Source of the DNA: Campylobacteraceae bacterium
GTDB lineage: Bacteria > Campylobacterota > Campylobacteria > Campylobacterales > Sulfurovaceae
Length of the DNA stretch: 35,860 bases
Direction: 5' to 3'
Assembly (NCBI GenBank): GCA_027068975.1
Contig: JALXFN010000142.1
Location: 1 to 35,860 of the forward strand
In this document: positions 1-7,599 of the stretch, piece after piece
Layout of the letters: each line of letters starts with the position of its first letter
Numbering within the stretch: position 1 is the first letter of the stretch
Notes under the pieces: model-generated
Seen by the model: the letters and a program-made list of their open reading frames with translations, nothing else
What the model was told of the DNA's origin: nothing
The model's database searches: none
Position numbers and translations under genes: made by a program

Positions 1-823
1 AACAATGGTTATATGGGAAAAGACAGATAGAATTGTAGATAATAGCGTCTCTGAAGCAAATGAAGATGTAGTTTATGAGAAAATAGAAAATTTACAAAAT
101 CATTTAGAATTAGTATTTCATAGATATTTAAAAGGTAAAGATAATTTAACACAAGAACTTGTAGGTGTAGGATTAAATAATAATCAACGAATTCCAGGAA
201 GTTTAACCAGCACATTAAATGATTTTAAAAAAACAAATCTTCAATCATTGGGAATTGACCCTAAAGATTATGTTGAACCAATTATTTTAGTTATTAAGAA
301 AAACTATTCAACTCTAAATAATATAATTAATTGGTTAAAAGGTACGACTACTGAAGATAAACTCTCTAGTTATCCTCTTTTAATTATTGATGATGAAGCA
401 GATAACGCCTCTATTAATACGAAAAAAGACCCAAATGAGGCAACTAAGATTAATAAGCAAATTAGAGAAATTTTAAATATGTTTGATAGATGGTGTTATA
501 TTGGATATACAGCAACACCATTTGCTAATATATTTATTAACCCTGAGGGAGAAGATGAGAAAATAGGAGAAGATTTATTCCCAGAAGACTTTATTATTGC
601 TCTTGAAGCACCCTCTAATTATGTGGGAGCAAAAACTATTTTTCTTGATGAGTCGGAAAAAATACTACGAGAGATAGAGGACAATGAGCCTTGCTTACCT
701 GTAAAGCATAATAAAGAGTTTAGTGTAAATTGTTTGCCTCAATCTTTATATGAAGCAATCTATGTTGGGTGTAATAAAATGGATTCATTTCCCATAAAAA
801 ATTTTAAAAAGGGAATAGTATGA
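1..823 (+). pseudogene. Z1-domain helicase/endonuclease, internal fragment (5' end outside window, 3' part lost)
   Basis: The frame is open to the left edge, so the start lies outside the window. The visible part has a Walker B/DEAD-like motif (IIDDEADNAS, about residue 127) and a motif III-like GYTATPFANIFI (about residue 166), as in Z1-domain proteins (SF2-type helicase core plus Z1 region), often found in restriction-modification or phage-defence operons. The Walker A region must lie upstream. After LPQSLYEAI, where family members continue for several hundred residues, the sequence changes to about 20 unrelated residues and stops. The TGA overlaps the ATG of the HNH gene by 4 bp, so the tail may be the genuine end of another gene that was joined here by a deletion. 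Seen: motifs, open left end, early stop. Inferred: truncation and probable inactivity. A short natural variant cannot be excluded. Confidence 0.6.
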
Positions 824-1575
824 AACGAAAAAGATGGACAAGAGAAGAGTTAATATTGACATTCAACCTTTATTGTAAACTTCCTTTTGGAAAGCTACAT
901 AATAGAAACCCAGACATAATATATTTAGCTGAACAAATAGGAAGAACTGCTAATGCTGTTGCTTTAAAACTTGTTAACTTTGCTAGTTTAGACCCTGAAT
1001 TAAAAAAAAGAGGTATTAAAGGAATGTCTAGTCATTCTAAACATGATAAGCTTATATTTGAAGAGTTTAGTAATAATTGGGAAAAACTGGTATTAGAGAG
1101 TGAACTTCTATTGGAGAATTTAGGTGATTCTAAATTAGAAGAAGTTAATTTTAAAGGAATTATTGAAAAGACAGGAGAGGAGAAACTACAGTTAGTGAGA
1201 ACACGAGTTAATCAGAATTTTTTTAGAAAAATGGTATTGGTTAACTATGATGAGAAGTGTGCTTTATGTAGTTTAAATCATACTTCTCTTTTAGTAGCAA
1301 GTCATATAGTTCCATGGTCTAAAAATAAAGAACACAGATTGAATCCAAAAAATGGGCTGTGCCTATGTGCAATTCATGATAAAGCTTTTGATTCAGGACT
1401 TATAAGTTTTGATGAGAACTTAATTATTCTTTTTTCAAATGAAATAAAAAAAATTAATAAAAAAATATTTATTGATTATTTTGGACAATTTGAATCTAAA
1501 GAGTTGAATATACCTAAGAAATTTTATCCATCATTAGAATTTTTAGAATTTCATCGTGAAAATATTTTTAAGTAA
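820..1575 (+). CDS. HNH endonuclease, restriction-type
   Basis: A 251-residue protein. The C-terminal half carries an HNH nuclease signature: CALC at about residues 147-150, then SHIVPW, then NPKNGLCLCAIHDKAFDSGL, giving the H...N...H pattern of the HNH_2 type seen in putative restriction endonucleases. The N-terminal 100 residues are basic and contain a stretch (WTREELILTFNLYCKLPFGK) also common in these proteins, probably for DNA recognition. The ATG overlaps the TGA of the Z1 fragment (ATGA), which implies translational coupling. No methyltransferase is visible in the window, so any modification partner must lie upstream or be lost. The gene looks intact; its specificity cannot be read from the sequence. 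Confidence 0.8.
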   Translation: MKRKRWTREELILTFNLYCKLPFGKLHNRNPDIIYLAEQIGRTANAVALKLVNFASLDPELKKRGIKGMSSHSKHDKLIFEEFSNNWEKLVLESELLLENLGDSKLEEVNFKGIIEKTGEEKLQLVRTRVNQNFFRKMVLVNYDEKCALCSLNHTSLLVASHIVPWSKNKEHRLNPKNGLCLCAIHDKAFDSGLISFDENLIILFSNEIKKINKKIFIDYFGQFESKELNIPKKFYPSLEFLEFHRENIFK

Positions 1576-1622
1576 CTTCAATGCTTTATAGAAATGACAT
1601 AGTTTTTAAAAATTGAATATGC

Positions 1623-1651
1623 TATACTAAAAATAAAATTATCGTAAAGGA
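1623..1651 (+). promoter_or_regulatory. Candidate promoter and ribosome binding site of the toxin-antitoxin pair
   Basis: TATACT at 1623-1628 is a plausible -10 box with no good -35 box, as is usual in Campylobacterota. AAAGGA at 1646-1651 is a good ribosome binding site 6 bp before the antitoxin ATG. The pair therefore appears to be transcribed separately from the HNH gene upstream. Confidence 0.45.
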
Positions 1652-1657
1652 ATTAAA

Positions 1658-1906
1658 ATGCAAACAGAAAAACTATCATATTTTAATGGAAATATAACCA
1701 TAGATGCAGACCTTTGTAATGGAAAACCAACTATTCGAGGTCAGCGAATTACTGTTCAAACTATATTAGAATTTTTAAGTGTAGGAGAGAGCCATGAAGA
1801 GATACTAAAACAATATCCTACACTTACAGAAAAAGACATCCAAACTTGTTTGGCTTTTGCTACGCAACTTATGGGACAAAAATATTCACTTCAAAAGATA
1901 GCATAA
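1658..1906 (+). CDS. DUF433-family antitoxin
   Basis: An 82-residue protein matching the DUF433 (VapB-like) pattern: an N-terminal strand region (ITIDADLCNGKPTIRGQRIT) followed by a winged-helix-like part (ILEFLSVGESHEEILKQYP and LTEKDIQTCLAFA). The family is known as the DNA-binding antitoxin or regulator partner of DUF5615 PIN-like proteins. The next gene starts 3 bp after its stop and is such a partner. The start is well supported by AAAGGA 6 bp upstream. Expected role, by family: neutralise the toxin and repress its own promoter. Neither activity can be shown here. Confidence 0.85.
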   Translation: MQTEKLSYFNGNITIDADLCNGKPTIRGQRITVQTILEFLSVGESHEEILKQYPTLTEKDIQTCLAFATQLMGQKYSLQKIA

Positions 1907-1909
1907 AAT

Positions 1910-2251
1910 ATGAGTAGATACATTATAGATGCCAATCTTCCATACTATTTCTCTTTATGGAAAGATAAGATATATGAACATGTTATAGATATAGACCCTA
2001 ATATGAAAGACAGTGAAATTTGGAGATATGCAAAAGAGAACAATCTAACTATAGTTACTAAAGATGCAGACTTTTCAGACCTTGTATTGTTGAATAATCC
2101 ACCACCTAGAGTTATTCACATAAAATTAGGTAATATGAAAATGAAAGCATTTCATAATGCTATTGATAGTATTTGGAATGAGGTTTTAATGATGAGTAAA
2201 GAGTATAAATTAGTTCGTGTCTATAAAGATAAGATTGAAGGTATAGGTTAA
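1910..2251 (+). CDS. DUF5615 PIN-like toxin
   Basis: A 113-residue protein of the PIN-like DUF5615 type. It has the early acidic motif IIDANLPYYFS (D at residue 7), the central acidic stretch DSEIWRYAKENNLTIVTKDADF and the later hydrophobic strand RVIHIKLGN. Conserved acidic residues in these positions form the predicted metal site of PIN-like ribonucleases. It follows the DUF433 gene by 3 bp, the standard arrangement of this toxin-antitoxin type. The gene is complete and shows no obvious loss of motif. RNase activity is inferred from the family. Confidence 0.82.
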   Translation: MSRYIIDANLPYYFSLWKDKIYEHVIDIDPNMKDSEIWRYAKENNLTIVTKDADFSDLVLLNNPPPRVIHIKLGNMKMKAFHNAIDSIWNEVLMMSKEYKLVRVYKDKIEGIG

Positions 2252-2286
2252 ATTATACTTTCAAAATCCATTTAATTTTTTATAGG

Positions 2287-2351
2287 ATTATAACAGGGAA
2301 AATCTTTGATAGACTTGTTATAATAAATCAATTATGTTTTAATATTATAAT
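2287..2351 (+). promoter_or_regulatory. Inverted repeat plus -10 box upstream of the GH3 operon
   Basis: Perfect 9-bp arms ATTATAACA (2287-2295) and TGTTATAAT (2316-2324) are separated by 20 bp. A TATAAT -10 box lies at 2346-2351, placing the right arm at the expected -35 region. The arrangement fits an operator, but the arms are AT-rich and could be chance. The nearest downstream genes are the small ORF and the GH3-family gene. Confidence 0.35.
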
Positions 2352-2379
2352 ACTCACAATTAAAAGAAAGGTTTTGAGT

Positions 2380-2661
2380 ATGAGAAAAATATCTCTTTAC
2401 CTAAAGAGCCTAGAGTGCTTCATTTGGAGATTGGGACATTATAAAAATAGAAAAAATAGAGTGAAAAACTACAACAAAAAAGTAACCAACATAACTTTAT
2501 CTGACCCTTCAAAAAAAGAGATAGCGATATTTATCGAAGAAAAGGATATTGATTTCTTTTTTAAAAAGAACCCAAACTATCTTGATGGTACGGAGTTGGT
2601 CTGTGTGGCTTCTATTGATGAGGAGAATATCACTAAACGATTTAAGAGGCTTAGTCGGTGA
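2380..2661 (+). CDS. Small basic protein of unknown function, coupled to GH3 gene
   Basis: I do not recognise this 93-residue protein. It is very basic in the first 40 residues (many Lys and Arg) and acidic in the middle (FIEEKDIDFFFKKNPN). It has no signal peptide or membrane segment. The ATG at 2380 is preferred over TTG at 2374 because AAAGAAAGG ends 8 bp before it. Its stop overlaps the GTG start of the GH3 gene by 4 bp (GTGA), so the two are translationally coupled and probably work together. Confidence 0.55.
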   Translation: MRKISLYLKSLECFIWRLGHYKNRKNRVKNYNKKVTNITLSDPSKKEIAIFIEEKDIDFFFKKNPNYLDGTELVCVASIDEENITKRFKRLSR

Positions 2662-4286
2662 ATCGTGTAGCTCTTTTGGTTGCAAACAGTGTATGGTTTA
2701 TGAGTACCATAGGTGATAGGTTGAAGTGGAACAGAGCAAAAAAAGAGGTTGCAACCGTTCAAGAGAAGAGACTGCTTCAACTGCTAATAGAAAATAGAAA
2801 TACAGTATTTGGAAAAGCTCACAACTTCTCTAAAATCAACTCTGTTTTAGAGTATCAAAAGAGTATTCCCATACAGAACTATCAAGATTTTGAGCCTTAT
2901 ATTGAGGCAATAGCTAATGGTGAGGAGTCTGTTTTAACCACTCAAAAGGTAAAGCTTTTTGAGCCATCAAGTGGTACAAGCTCTGGTAAAAAACTCATCC
3001 CCTATACCGATAAACTTCAAACAGAGTTTCAAAGTGGGATAAACATCTGGCTCAACCAACTCTACATCAAATACCCCAAACTTTTTTTAGGAAAAATGTA
3101 CTGGTCTATCTCTCCTATGGCAGAGCAAAAAAGAACCTCTGCTGGGATTCCCATCGGTTTTATGGACGATGCAGAGTATTTGGGTGGCATACAGAAATTG
3201 CTAAAAAAGACGCTTATGGTTATACCTGATGAGATGCAAAAGATAAAAGAGGTTAAAGAGTTTCAGTACCATACAGCACTCTATCTTTTGGCTGAAAAAA
3301 GTTTATCACTTATCTCTGTTTGGCATCCCTCGTTTTTTATACTGATACTGGATTTAATAGATGAAAATTTTAAGCAACTTATTAGCGACATACGCAAGGA
3401 AAAAAACTCAAAAAGAGCCGATGAGTTAGAAGCAATTTTTAATGAATGGAAGAATCAAAAAAGAGAAGAGCAAGACAGAGAGGGGAAGACTCTATATGAG
3501 AGAGTTTGGAGTAGATTAGCACTTATTAGCTGTTGGGGTGATGCACAGGCAGAGTTATCTTTTAAGGGTTTTAAACGGCTCTTTCCCAACACGCCTTTTG
3601 AGTCCAAAGGGTTAATTGCTACAGAGGGGTTTATCTCTTTTCCAAACAGTCATAAAGAGGGTGCTAACCTTTCAATTCTTTCTCATTTTTTTGAGTTTAA
3701 AGAAGAAAATAGTAACGATATTTTTTTAGTCCATCAGTTACAAATGGGTCAGCAATACTCCGTTATTATGACCACAGCAGGGGGCTTGTACCGTTATGAG
3801 ATAGGCGATATGGTAGAGGTTATAGGGTTTGGTGGATGTGTTCCTGTTATTAAATTTATGGGTAAAAAAGATTATTATGTCGATATATGTGGTGAAAAGC
3901 TCTCTGAAATAGAGGTAGATAGTGTAATTAAAAAAGTTCTAAAACGCTTTGAGCTTATGGCTGATTTTTGGATGGTTGCACCTGAAAAAATGAATGAACA
4001 TACTTTCTACTATACTCTTTTTATTCAAATTGATTTCATGGAAAACAGTAATCTGATTTGCGTAGAGATAGATAAACTTTTAAGAGAGAATTTTCACTAT
4101 AACTACTGTAGAGATTTAGGACAGTTGGGGGAGTTTAAACTGTTTTTGATAGACAAAGATGACGAGCCGATTAAAAAATATTTTGATATTGCCCATAAAG
4201 AGGGTCAACAGTTGGGAGATATAAAGCCTAAGGCTCTGCATAGGGGGTGTGATTGGGCTGATGTTTTTAGTGGGAAGTTCTTATAA
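2658..4286 (+). CDS. GH3-family acyl-adenylating (amidosynthetase-type) enzyme
   Basis: A 542-residue protein of the GH3 auxin-responsive promoter family, members of the ANL adenylating superfamily. Plant members join amino acids to carboxylated hormones through an acyl-adenylate; bacterial members are poorly characterised. Visible motifs are the phosphate-binding loop EPSSGTSSGKKLIPYT (about residue 101), LIATEGF (about 320), and YRYEIGDMVEVIGF (about 378), followed by a smaller C-terminal domain with FMGKKDYYVDICGEKLSE. Length is normal for the family. GTG at 2658 is taken as the start because AAGAGG lies upstream and the N-terminus (SVWFMSTIGDRLKW) matches the usual bacterial beginning. 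The 3' end overlaps the opposing radical SAM gene by 20 bp. The substrate is unknown. Confidence 0.85.
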   Translation: MNRVALLVANSVWFMSTIGDRLKWNRAKKEVATVQEKRLLQLLIENRNTVFGKAHNFSKINSVLEYQKSIPIQNYQDFEPYIEAIANGEESVLTTQKVKLFEPSSGTSSGKKLIPYTDKLQTEFQSGINIWLNQLYIKYPKLFLGKMYWSISPMAEQKRTSAGIPIGFMDDAEYLGGIQKLLKKTLMVIPDEMQKIKEVKEFQYHTALYLLAEKSLSLISVWHPSFFILILDLIDENFKQLISDIRKEKNSKRADELEAIFNEWKNQKREEQDREGKTLYERVWSRLALISCWGDAQAELSFKGFKRLFPNTPFESKGLIATEGFISFPNSHKEGANLSILSHFFEFKEENSNDIFLVHQLQMGQQYSVIMTTAGGLYRYEIGDMVEVIGFGGCVPVIKFMGKKDYYVDICGEKLSEIEVDSVIKKVLKRFELMADFWMVAPEKMNEHTFYYTLFIQIDFMENSNLICVEIDKLLRENFHYNYCRDLGQLGEFKLFLIDKDDEPIKKYFDIAHKEGQQLGDIKPKALHRGCDWADVFSGKFL

Positions 4287-5631
4287 TCGGTCGCCTATCC
4301 ACATACCCATTGGGAAACTCAAACCGTGGATCATTGTAGAGCCGATTGATAAACATCTTATAGGTCAAATTCCCAACCACATTAATGACAGTATTGAAGT
4401 TGGGCTTTAGCTCCAATCTTTTCATAATGTTCTTTACTTGAAAGGTCTCTCTGTACGCCCATTTAAAACCTCTGTATAGCTCCTCTACACTCATTCCTAA
4501 GGGTTGGTAGACCACGTGCATGGTGTCGTAATCTTCCCAATTGGTGCTAATGATTCGGTTCTCTTTTTCTAAGCGTTTGTAGAGGGGTGTTCCTGGGTAT
4601 GGGGTGTAGATGGAGTATCTTGGGATGTCTATCTTTAGCTCTTCAGCTCTCTCTACGGTCTCTTTAAATACATCCGTATCGTCATCATCAAAACCAAATA
4701 CCATTGTTCCTTGTATGGAGATGTCTCTAGCGTGTAGGTTCTCCATCGCCTCTTTGTAAAATTTAATTTTATTAAAGCCTTTTCCTATCTTTTTAAGAGA
4801 TTTTTGGTTGAAAGACTCAAAGCCAATGAGTAGATATTGACAGCCACTATCTCGCATGAGGTCTAGTAGTTCATCATTTTGTGCTACCTCTATGGTGGCT
4901 AGTCCTCCCCATGTTTTTTTGAGGGGTTTTAGTGCTGTAAAAAGCTCTTTGGCATACTCCACATCATCAACCAAACTTACATCATTAAAGACAAGCCTAG
5001 AGCCTTTTTGGGCTTTGATATCTCGGATAATATCGTCAATGGGTCGCTGAAAAACTTTTGGGTAGAGAGCAGAGACAGAACAGAAATCACAACGATGTTT
5101 GCACCCACGTGTGGCTTGTACGGTGTTGGGTACGGTGTAGCCACTTCTTCTTTGCAAATCAACACGAGGTTGGGGGACTCTTAAAATGGTCGATTTACTC
5201 TTATCATCATCTTCGTATCTTTTTTGTAAGTTGTTTTCCAAAAAATCATCAAGCAGAAGCCCCCAAGTTATTTCAGCCATACCTATCACCGTAGTGTCTG
5301 CGTGTTGTTGGGCTTCATCAGGAAGTACAGTCACATGAGGACCACCAAGCACCACAGGTATATTTTTAGCTCGAAAATGGTCGGCAACCTTATAGCCACG
5401 ACACGCTGTACCTGTCAAGATACTAATCCCCACCAAATCAGGCTCATAATCGGCTGGTATGTCGTCAATACTCTCATCGACAATGCGTATCTCAAACCTT
5501 GATTCATCTACCATTGCGGCCAAGGTGGTCAAGGTTAAAGGGGCTTCTCTTAGAGATTTTGAGATAAACCCAAACTTGATGGTGTGCATGTGTGCATCTG
5601 GCATAATTAGTAGGATTTTTTTCTTATTCAT
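4267..5631 (-). CDS. B12-binding-domain radical SAM protein
   Basis: A 454-residue protein. Residues 1-140 form a cobalamin-binding-type Rossmann domain (ILLIMPDAHMH, LVGISILTG, VVLGGPHVTVLPDEA). The radical SAM core has the cluster motif CKHRCDFC with cysteines at residues 177, 181 and 184. A C-terminal extension follows (YSIYTPYPGTPLYKRLEKE is typical of this class). Such proteins, related to BchE and P-methylases, catalyse methyl transfer to or cyclisation of unactivated carbons; the substrate here is unknown. Its last 20 bp overlap the end of the GH3 gene on the opposite strand. A functional link with the GH3 enzyme is possible but not shown. The start ATG at 5631 has only a weak upstream ribosome binding site. 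Confidence 0.85.
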   Translation of the reverse strand: MNKKKILLIMPDAHMHTIKFGFISKSLREAPLTLTTLAAMVDESRFEIRIVDESIDDIPADYEPDLVGISILTGTACRGYKVADHFRAKNIPVVLGGPHVTVLPDEAQQHADTTVIGMAEITWGLLLDDFLENNLQKRYEDDDKSKSTILRVPQPRVDLQRRSGYTVPNTVQATRGCKHRCDFCSVSALYPKVFQRPIDDIIRDIKAQKGSRLVFNDVSLVDDVEYAKELFTALKPLKKTWGGLATIEVAQNDELLDLMRDSGCQYLLIGFESFNQKSLKKIGKGFNKIKFYKEAMENLHARDISIQGTMVFGFDDDDTDVFKETVERAEELKIDIPRYSIYTPYPGTPLYKRLEKENRIISTNWEDYDTMHVVYQPLGMSVEELYRGFKWAYRETFQVKNIMKRLELKPNFNTVINVVGNLTYKMFINRLYNDPRFEFPNGYVDRRPIIRTSH

Positions 5632-6088
5632 GTTGGGTTCTTTAATATTTTTGAATATTATATCATAAGAATTAACTCTATATCAAATCGGAGGGAGTTA
5701 CGCTATAATTCAGCTATGAAAAACAGAATAAATTTAGAGGATTGATACCTATTTAACCCTCATTCTAAATCCTCCATCTGTATGGTTGCTATGCCATCTA
5801 AAAAATCCCCTTTGTGCGTAACATAAACTGAATGTTCTATCGTATAAGAGCCTTTTTGTAACTGGTTAAAGAAAAAGTAATTATTCAGACCCCCATTTTT
5901 ACCATTAAGTCGATTTTGCATTTTTGTTTGTCTGTAGCGTTTAACTCTTAAGCTATTGTAGCTATAAAGAGTCTAATTGTTACTTAGTATGGAGTTTAAT
6001 ATTTTTATCTATATTGTAAAATAGGGTATTGATAAAATTAATGCTAAGCTTCTAATTAGATAAAAGAAAATATTGGCATAGGAATAAA
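5632..6088. other. 457-bp intergenic region with a gene relic
   Basis: There is no intact gene. The minus strand of 5760-5972 looks like the remnant of a coding region (separate entry). A GAGGATT/AATCCTC inverted pair lies around 5737-5774. The rest is AT-rich; the AGGA ribosome binding site of the next gene is at 6080-6083. Confidence 0.5.
5760..5972 (-). pseudogene. Possible relic of the C-terminus of an alpha-2-macroglobulin-like gene
   Basis: An open stretch of 70 codons on the minus strand between two stops. It reads YFFFNQLQKGSYTIEHSV and then YVTHKGDFLDGIATIQ. This resembles the last domain of bacterial alpha-2-macroglobulin-like proteins, where a phrase of the form F-F-x-L-x-x-G-x-Y-x-I-x-Y is followed by G-x-F-x-x-P-A. 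The expected C-terminal MY-PE phrase is missing, no start or ribosome binding site is visible, and no upstream domain remains. If the match is right, this is a fragment left by a large deletion. Confidence 0.3.
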
Positions 6089-7015
6089 ATGAATAAATTA
6101 AAAGCGTGGCTAGAAGAGATAGATTGTGAAGGTGAGTTAGAGCTTATAACTTCGGATGCAAGTTTAAGAAAGTATTATAGGTTAAAGAGTTCTATGCACA
6201 GTGGTATAGTAATGGATGCCTCTTTAGAAAAAGATAGCATAATCCCTTTTATCGAACTGGAGCATAGACTTTATGAGGCTGGAGTTAGGGTAGCGAAAAT
6301 TTTTACCTATAACAAACAAGAGGGTTTTGTTTTTCTTGAAGATTTAGGGAGTACGCACTTAATAGATGTGTTAAATGATGACTTTGAACTCTACTACAAC
6401 AAAGCACTTGAGACCATTATGCAGATGCAAACAGCAGATACAGAAGGCTTAGCTCTTTATGATGAGGCATTTTTACGTTTAGAGATGGATTTGATGCCAG
6501 AGTGGTATTTGGAAAAACATTTAAATCAAATACTTAGTTCTGAAGAAAGAGAGCGTTTAGATGGTGTATTTGAATTTATTATAAAAGAGGTTTTGTCTCA
6601 ACCACAGGGACTGTTTGTTCATAGAGATTTTCACTCTCGTAATATTATGTTTGGGTGTAGTGATGATTTGGTAGTGATAGATTATCAAGATGCAATGGTT
6701 GGAGCTGTTACCTACGACTTGGTCTCTTTGCTTCGTGATGTCTATGTTGAGCTTGACCCTTACGATGTAAAAAGTAAAGCGTTAGCATTTCGTGATAAAA
6801 AAGGTTTAGATGTTGATGATGAGACGTTTATGCGTTGGTTTGACATTATGGGACTTCAACGACATATTAAGATACTGGGTATATTTTCTCGTCTATCTAT
6901 TCGTGATGGAAAAGATGGGTACTTAAACGATATTCCTTTGACGTTAAAATACATTTTAGAAGTTGCTTCTAAGTATGAAGAGACAAAAGCGTTGGTAGGT
7001 ATTTTAAAAAGATAG
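6089..7015 (+). CDS. APH-family phosphotransferase, AmgK-like (amino-sugar 1-kinase type)
   Basis: A 308-residue protein with the aminoglycoside-phosphotransferase/choline-kinase fold. The catalytic loop is HRDFHSRNIMF (Brenner H-x-D-x-x-x-x-N) and the metal-binding motif is VIDYQDA. The C-terminal GLQRHIKILGIFSRLSIRDGKDGY closely follows AmgK, the N-acetylmuramate/N-acetylglucosamine 1-kinase of cell-wall recycling. TAGGAA lies 5 bp before the ATG. No MurU-type nucleotidyltransferase is adjacent, so the sugar-kinase role rests on family resemblance. Antibiotic resistance is unlikely for this subfamily. Confidence 0.75.
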   Translation: MNKLKAWLEEIDCEGELELITSDASLRKYYRLKSSMHSGIVMDASLEKDSIIPFIELEHRLYEAGVRVAKIFTYNKQEGFVFLEDLGSTHLIDVLNDDFELYYNKALETIMQMQTADTEGLALYDEAFLRLEMDLMPEWYLEKHLNQILSSEERERLDGVFEFIIKEVLSQPQGLFVHRDFHSRNIMFGCSDDLVVIDYQDAMVGAVTYDLVSLLRDVYVELDPYDVKSKALAFRDKKGLDVDDETFMRWFDIMGLQRHIKILGIFSRLSIRDGKDGYLNDIPLTLKYILEVASKYEETKALVGILKR

Positions 7016-7089
7016 GTTATAATTTCTTTTATAAACCGAATAATTATTTAGAATAACAGAATATCAACCCTACAGATTGGAAACTTTTA

Positions 7090-7599
7090 ATGAAAAAACT
7101 ATTTACTTTAGTTGTATCAATACTACTTTTAACTTCTTGTGGGTATAAGCCATCATCACACTACACAAAGCAAATTATAGGTGAAAAAGTCTATACAGAA
7201 GTTGAGGTTTCACTCTCTGACCCTGAAAATGCTGTGTTGATTAAAGATGCTTTAAACAAAGCACTCTATACACGTTTGAAAAGTAAAGCAACTCGAAAAA
7301 AACATGCTGATAGTAGTATTTATGTGGCGTATGATAACATTCATTTTGTACCACTGCAATACAATAAAAATGGTTATGTGGTTTATTATCAAGCCAATAT
7401 AACTTTAGGATTTACATTTATAAAAGGTAAGGTCAAGGAGAAGCGTCAGATAGTTGGTCGTTATGAGTTTCCTATTCGTCCCTCTGCTATTATTTCTAAT
7501 GATTTACGCTTTAAAGCCATAGAGAATGGTTCTATAAAAGCACTTGACCAGTTTATCACCTATCTTTCGGCTAAAGGGCTTTTGCTTAATGAAAAATAG
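7090..7599 (+). CDS. lptE: LptE-like LPS-assembly lipoprotein
   Basis: A 169-residue lipoprotein with signal peptide MKKLFTLVVSILLLTSCGY; lipobox LLTSC, with Cys17 as the acylated residue. The mature part has the alternating strands expected of LptE, the outer-membrane plug partner of LptD. Sequence identity to E. coli LptE is too low to judge by eye. The call relies on the lipobox, the CGYKP start common in LptE, and the position directly before folC, which I recall as the Campylobacter arrangement. GGAAA lies 6 bp before the ATG. The 3' end overlaps folC by 11 bp. Confidence 0.65.
   Translation: MKKLFTLVVSILLLTSCGYKPSSHYTKQIIGEKVYTEVEVSLSDPENAVLIKDALNKALYTRLKSKATRKKHADSSIYVAYDNIHFVPLQYNKNGYVVYYQANITLGFTFIKGKVKEKRQIVGRYEFPIRPSAIISNDLRFKAIENGSIKALDQFITYLSAKGLLLNEK

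Noticed and set aside
4856-5668. Several open frames on the plus strand across the radical SAM gene
   Set aside because: The minus-strand frame has a clear B12-binding and radical SAM pattern over its full length; the plus-strand frames are short, overlap each other and show no family pattern.
6089-7015. Aminoglycoside resistance gene
   Set aside because: The protein shares the APH fold, but the C-terminal pattern is that of AmgK-like sugar kinases, and there is no mobile or resistance context.
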